Assembly: GCA_938009055.1 (NCBI GenBank)
Contig: CALLIO010000051.1
Coordinates: 1-9,932 of the forward strand
Source of the DNA: an uncultured Altererythrobacter sp.
GTDB taxonomy: Bacteria; Pseudomonadota; Alphaproteobacteria; Sphingomonadales; Sphingomonadaceae
Reading direction: 5' to 3'
DNA length: 9,932 nt
The notes beneath the pieces are model-generated. The model searched no databases. It had not been told where the DNA came from and was given only the letters and a program-made list of their open reading frames with translations. A program made the translations under genes and the position numbers. Below are positions 7,074-9,932 of this stretch, piece by piece. How positions within the stretch are numbered: the stretch's first letter is position 1; each line of letters begins with the position of its first letter.

Positions 7074-8015
7074 TTAATCCGCAGGCGCGCCGCTCGCCCG
7101 CCCACCTCTCAAGAGATATTCCTGAGTTCCGCGATGGACCACATAATCGACATCAATCACCGCTGAATTGGCATAGGTAAAGGCTGGGGCAAGGTTGCGG
7201 TACAGCCGATCAAAATCGCGTTCGACGGTTTGCCGGAACAAATCTTCAAAGCTTTCGATCACGAAATATGTCGGCTGCAAATCGCTGATGACATAATCGG
7301 TGCGCATGACGCGGTCGACTTGCAGCATAATGCGGTTGGGGCTTTGCGCTTCAACTGCAAATTTTGCTTCAGTCGGGCCAGAAAGGATCCCTGCGCCATA
7401 GGCGCGAATGTCGCCTGGCGCTTCTTCGATCAGCCCAAATTCCACCGTGTACCAATAGAGCGCGCCCAATGCTTTCAAGCGGTTATAGCGCATCGCCTTC
7501 CATCCGGCGCGGCCATATTCCTGCATGTAATCGGCGAATACCGGATCGGTGAGCATCGGCACATGGCCGAATACATCATGGAAGACATCGGGCTCTTGGA
7601 TGTAGTCAAATGTCTCGCGGGTGCGGATGAAATTGCCCGCGGGAAAGCGCCGATTGGCCAGATGCCAGAAGAACACATGGTCGGGGATGAGCATTGGAAC
7701 GGGCACGATGCTCCATCCCGTTAACTCACCCAACTCGCTGGAAAGCCGTGCAAATTCAGGCACTCCGCCGCGCGACAAATCCAGTTTCTCAAGCCCTGCC
7801 ATAAAGGTGCTGGCTGCTCTTCCGGGCAAAACCTCCATCTGCCGCGCGAACAGATCATCCCAAATTGCGTGCTCTGCCGCGCCATAATCGGCCTGTGCTG
7901 GCTCGATCCAATCCTCGCCCAATTCCGCTGGTTTTTGCAGCGGAGCGGTGAAAACCCCGTCCGGCAATTCGGGAAGCGCGGAAAAATCGTCTAGAGTGGG
8001 AGCTTGCGAGGTCAT
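7074..8015 (-). CDS. phhA: Phenylalanine 4-monooxygenase (phenylalanine hydroxylase)
   Basis: This enzyme converts phenylalanine to tyrosine with O2 and a reduced pterin, at a mononuclear non-haem iron, in the cytoplasm. It belongs to the biopterin-dependent aromatic amino acid hydroxylase family. Iron ligands are His146 and His151 in FHDVFGHVP and Glu192 in TVEFGL. The spacing (5 and 41) equals that of the Chromobacterium enzyme (138/143/184). RTRETFDYIQEPD, just before the His pair, is the typical pterin/active-site stretch. There is no ACT regulatory domain, as usual in bacteria, and the length is 313 residues. I chose the ATG at 8015 (MTSQAPTLDDF). A TTG at 8057 would add 14 residues but lacks a ribosome site and would leave almost no gap to ppk2. 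No pterin dehydratase (phhB) or tyrosine-catabolism gene is beside it. Confidence 0.95.
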   Translation of the reverse strand: MTSQAPTLDDFSALPELPDGVFTAPLQKPAELGEDWIEPAQADYGAAEHAIWDDLFARQMEVLPGRAASTFMAGLEKLDLSRGGVPEFARLSSELGELTGWSIVPVPMLIPDHVFFWHLANRRFPAGNFIRTRETFDYIQEPDVFHDVFGHVPMLTDPVFADYMQEYGRAGWKAMRYNRLKALGALYWYTVEFGLIEEAPGDIRAYGAGILSGPTEAKFAVEAQSPNRIMLQVDRVMRTDYVISDLQPTYFVIESFEDLFRQTVERDFDRLYRNLAPAFTYANSAVIDVDYVVHRGTQEYLLRGGRASGAPAD

Positions 8016-8071
8016 GGTTTCAACCGAAACATTATCACCGGCCTCTCGCAGGCGCAATTAGGGAGTATGGC

Positions 8072-8860
8072 TTGGCCAAGACGGACAGCAAATTGAAGCG
8101 CAAGGATTATGAGAAGCTGCTCGATCCATTGGAGTTGGAACTGGTTGGCATGGCGCGTTGGGCAAAGGCAACGGGCACGCGGATTGTTGTGCTGTTCGAA
8201 GGGCGCGATACGGCGGGTAAGGGCGGTGCGATCCGCGCAGTGTCGCAGCGTTTAAACCCGCGCCAATGCCGCATTGTCGCGCTCGGCAAGCCCACTGAAG
8301 AAGAGCAAACGCAATGGTATTTCCAGCGCTATATCAAGCATTTGCCCTCGGCTGGCGAAATCACCCTGTTTGACCGCAGCTGGTACAATCGTGCAGGCGT
8401 TGAGCAAGTGATGGGCTTTGCCACCCAGCCACAAGTTAACGCGTTCTTGGAAGCCGTTCCTGCCTTTGAAAAACAGCTGACCGATGACGGAATTTTATTG
8501 TTCAAATATTGGCTTACCACTGATCAAGTGAACCAAGAGGAGCGACTGGCCGAACGGCTGGAAGATCCACTGAAACGCTGGAAGCTCTCGCCCATCGACC
8601 TTGCCGCGCGCGAACAATATGAAGCTTATACCAAGGCGCGCGAGGCGATGCTGGCGGCCACGCATAGCGATCATGCCCCGTGGACCTTGGTGGATTTCAA
8701 CGATCAGAAACGCGGGCGTTTAACGCTGGTTCGCGATCTGCTCGACCGCTTGCCCGATACGCATATTGAGCCGCCAGAACTGGAGTTTCCCGACCTTGGG
8801 CATGAGCCTTTGGTTGAACGCTATGACCTGCTGAAACCGATTGCGGATTATGAGGTGTAG
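8072..8860 (+). CDS. ppk2: Polyphosphate kinase 2 (PPK2 family, class I-like)
   Basis: PPK2 enzymes transfer phosphate between polyphosphate and nucleotides; class I members mainly make NTPs from NDPs. The 262-residue protein is one P-loop domain: Walker A in GRDTAGKG (44-51), Walker B in TLFDRSWYNRAG with Asp101, and the family stretch NPRQCRIVALGKPTEEE/QWYFQRYIKHLP between them. A helical lid rich in Lys/Arg/Glu follows (~150-215; DPLKRWKLSPID, FNDQKRGR). A single domain with a short N-terminus KRKDYEKLL fits class I, but nucleotide preference cannot be fixed from sequence. The start is TTG at 8072, with GGGAG six bases upstream. An ATG at 8067 is out of frame. It is divergent from phhA (56-bp gap) and converges on the b561 gene. 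Confidence 0.94.
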   Translation: MAKTDSKLKRKDYEKLLDPLELELVGMARWAKATGTRIVVLFEGRDTAGKGGAIRAVSQRLNPRQCRIVALGKPTEEEQTQWYFQRYIKHLPSAGEITLFDRSWYNRAGVEQVMGFATQPQVNAFLEAVPAFEKQLTDDGILLFKYWLTTDQVNQEERLAERLEDPLKRWKLSPIDLAAREQYEAYTKAREAMLAATHSDHAPWTLVDFNDQKRGRLTLVRDLLDRLPDTHIEPPELEFPDLGHEPLVERYDLLKPIADYEV

Positions 8861-8982
8861 CTTCGCGGCAAGCCCGCTAATGGAAGGCTGAACGCGATTG
8901 CTGAGCGGCGGCTATTGGGGTGGGAAGCGGACGCGCGGTAAACGGATCATTCCCTTGGAGCCGCTCGCCAAGAAAAGCCCCG
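8861..8982. other. Structured spacer between convergent ppk2 and the b561 gene
   Basis: No gene is seen here. A 7-bp inverted repeat GAGCGGC (8903-8909) / GCCGCTC (8960-8966) encloses another, GGGAA (8922-8926) / TTCCC (8950-8954), giving a nested fold of about 64 nt. A small 4-bp stem (GCGG/CCGC, 8865-8877) lies just after the ppk2 stop. These may mark transcript ends for both genes. No classic U-tract terminator is present. Confidence 0.3.
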
Positions 8983-9843
8983 CTATCCAACCATTCGCTT
9001 CAATGCGCCTGCATGCTTGTCGACAAAATAGTGCTTCAAAGCGCCCAGTATGTGCGCGCCTAGAACAACATACAGCACATAGGGCAGCAGGTATTTATGG
9101 AACAGTCCCCAGACAATATAGGCATCACTCTTGCCCCATAGCGGCGGAATCTCCTGAGCGAAGAAATAGGTTGGAAATCCATGAAAGCTGGTCATTACAT
9201 AGCCTGTGACCGGCATTGCAATCAGCATAACATAGAGCACGATGTGCACACGGTGCGCCCATTTGCGCTCAACCGGTTTGAGTGACGCATCAAGCTCAGG
9301 GCGCTTTGATCGGCGGTTCCAGAGCAACCGGATGAGAAGCAGCATAAACACCAAAACCCCAATCGTCTTGTGCACCACATAATACTGATTGCGGAACCAA
9401 GTTCCCTCCGGAATTATTGAGGCGAACATGCCTATCGGGATCAATGACAGAAACAGGATGGCCGTGGTCCAATGGAGAACCCGCGAAACCATTCCGTAGC
9501 GCCCATCTTCATTGGCGGCGGGCAAGTCCAAAGGCTCAGTATTGGCGAACTGCATCATTGCAGCCCGTGACAGCATCAAGCCAGCAGCAAGGGCAAGCGC
9601 AGCCTGCGCCCAAAGCAGCGCGGGCTTGGCTGAATCCATTGGGGTTTGATTGGGCTTAGGATTTTCTAAGATGCCTGTTCCCAGCATCGATGCAAACCAT
9701 GCGACAACGGCGAAGCATCCTAGTGCTGCCAGCAAGGTTCCAAATGCGCGCACTTTGGGTGCCCGGTAATTCATCAGCCACGCAGTTAAAACCGAGGCCA
9801 GAACAATCGCAAAGGCAATCCAGCTTTCACCGTTAGAAACCAT
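8983..9843 (-). CDS. Cytochrome b561-like membrane protein with an extra N-terminal membrane domain
   Basis: The C-terminal ~170 residues form a bacterial cytochrome b561 (CybB type), a four-helix di-haem b protein that moves electrons in the inner membrane, with quinone or superoxide as likely partners. Counting from the GTG at 9849, candidate haem-ligand histidines are His126 (RVLHW), His160 (YYVVHKTIG), His202 (HRVHIVLY) and His266 (LGAHILGALKH, also His273). The first ~115 residues are not part of this domain. They contain about three hydrophobic helices (10-27, 35-56, 76-98) joined by a polar loop ENPKPNQTP, giving about seven helices. The ATG start at 9843 is used; the GTG two codons earlier is possible, but only 4 nt separate it from AAGGA. 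The stop of an upstream minus-strand gene lies ~37 bp before the start, so they may be co-transcribed. YceI genes often accompany b561 genes elsewhere, but none is visible here. Confidence 0.85.
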   Translation of the reverse strand: MVSNGESWIAFAIVLASVLTAWLMNYRAPKVRAFGTLLAALGCFAVVAWFASMLGTGILENPKPNQTPMDSAKPALLWAQAALALAAGLMLSRAAMMQFANTEPLDLPAANEDGRYGMVSRVLHWTTAILFLSLIPIGMFASIIPEGTWFRNQYYVVHKTIGVLVFMLLLIRLLWNRRSKRPELDASLKPVERKWAHRVHIVLYVMLIAMPVTGYVMTSFHGFPTYFFAQEIPPLWGKSDAYIVWGLFHKYLLPYVLYVVLGAHILGALKHYFVDKHAGALKRMVG

Positions 9844-9880
9844 TATCACCTATTCCTTTTTCGATTTTCTGCGCACGCGC

Positions 9881-9932
9881 TCAATTGACTTCGGTGACTA
9901 TTGTTTCGCGGCTCTTGCGAACTTTTGCCATT
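9881..9932 (-). CDS. 3' end of an unidentified gene running off the window
   Basis: On the minus strand a frame open to the window edge encodes MAKVRKSRETIVTEVN and then stops with TGA at 9881-9883. This is too short to be a gene by itself and is most likely the C-terminus of a larger protein whose body lies beyond the window. The Met seen here could be internal. The 37-bp spacing to the b561 start and shared strand suggest an operon. The family cannot be determined from 16 residues, and the reading frame itself could be chance. Confidence 0.3.
   Translation of the reverse strand, partial: MAKVRKSRETIVTEVN

Noticed and set aside
8898..9209. 103-codon plus-strand frame after ppk2
   Set aside because: Most of it lies antisense to the b561 gene, and its composition (many Arg, His, Ser and Lys) has no protein-family character. 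I saw no ribosome site before it.
1..9932. A new multi-gene defence, mobile or biosynthetic system
   Set aside because: All complete genes belong to well-known chromosomal families in changing orientations, with no cluster of unknown genes, integrase, transposase, repeat array or toxin-antitoxin pair.

Overview
The window carries an ordinary set of chromosomal genes of moderately high GC. The protein flavour suggests an alphaproteobacterium, most likely Sphingomonadales near Erythrobacter/Altererythrobacter: an intracellular PHB depolymerase of the PhaZ type, a periplasmic M13 peptidase, a BH4-dependent phenylalanine hydroxylase and a class I-like PPK2. This placement is an inference from protein similarity as I remember it. 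No search was run.

Layout, left to right: (1) the 3' end of an unidentified gene (+) faces phaZ (-), with a hairpin between the two stops. (2) phaZ (-) and a fused TMD-NBD ABC exporter (+) diverge from about 180 bp that holds a perfect inverted repeat. That repeat matches the published PhaR-box consensus in both orientations. (3) A secreted M13 metallopeptidase (+) follows the exporter after 110 bp. (4) About 190 bp with a run of consecutive stem-loops separates it from uppP (+). (5) uppP faces phhA (-), with weak small hairpins between them. (6) phhA and ppk2 (+) diverge from a 56-bp gap. (7) ppk2 faces a seven-helix cytochrome b561-like protein (-) across a 122-bp structured spacer. (8) Upstream of the b561 gene, the last codons of another minus-strand gene run off the window end.

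The genes do not form one pathway. Loose themes are storage polymers (PHB breakdown by PhaZ, polyphosphate use by PPK2) and the envelope (exporter, periplasmic peptidase, undecaprenyl-PP recycling, membrane cytochrome). I found no mobile element, CRISPR array, tRNA/rRNA, toxin-antitoxin or defence system, and no convincing new multi-gene system. The points most worth checking are the PhaR-like box upstream of phaZ, the stem-loop cluster before uppP, and the extra N-terminal segments on the b561 protein and the ABC exporter.
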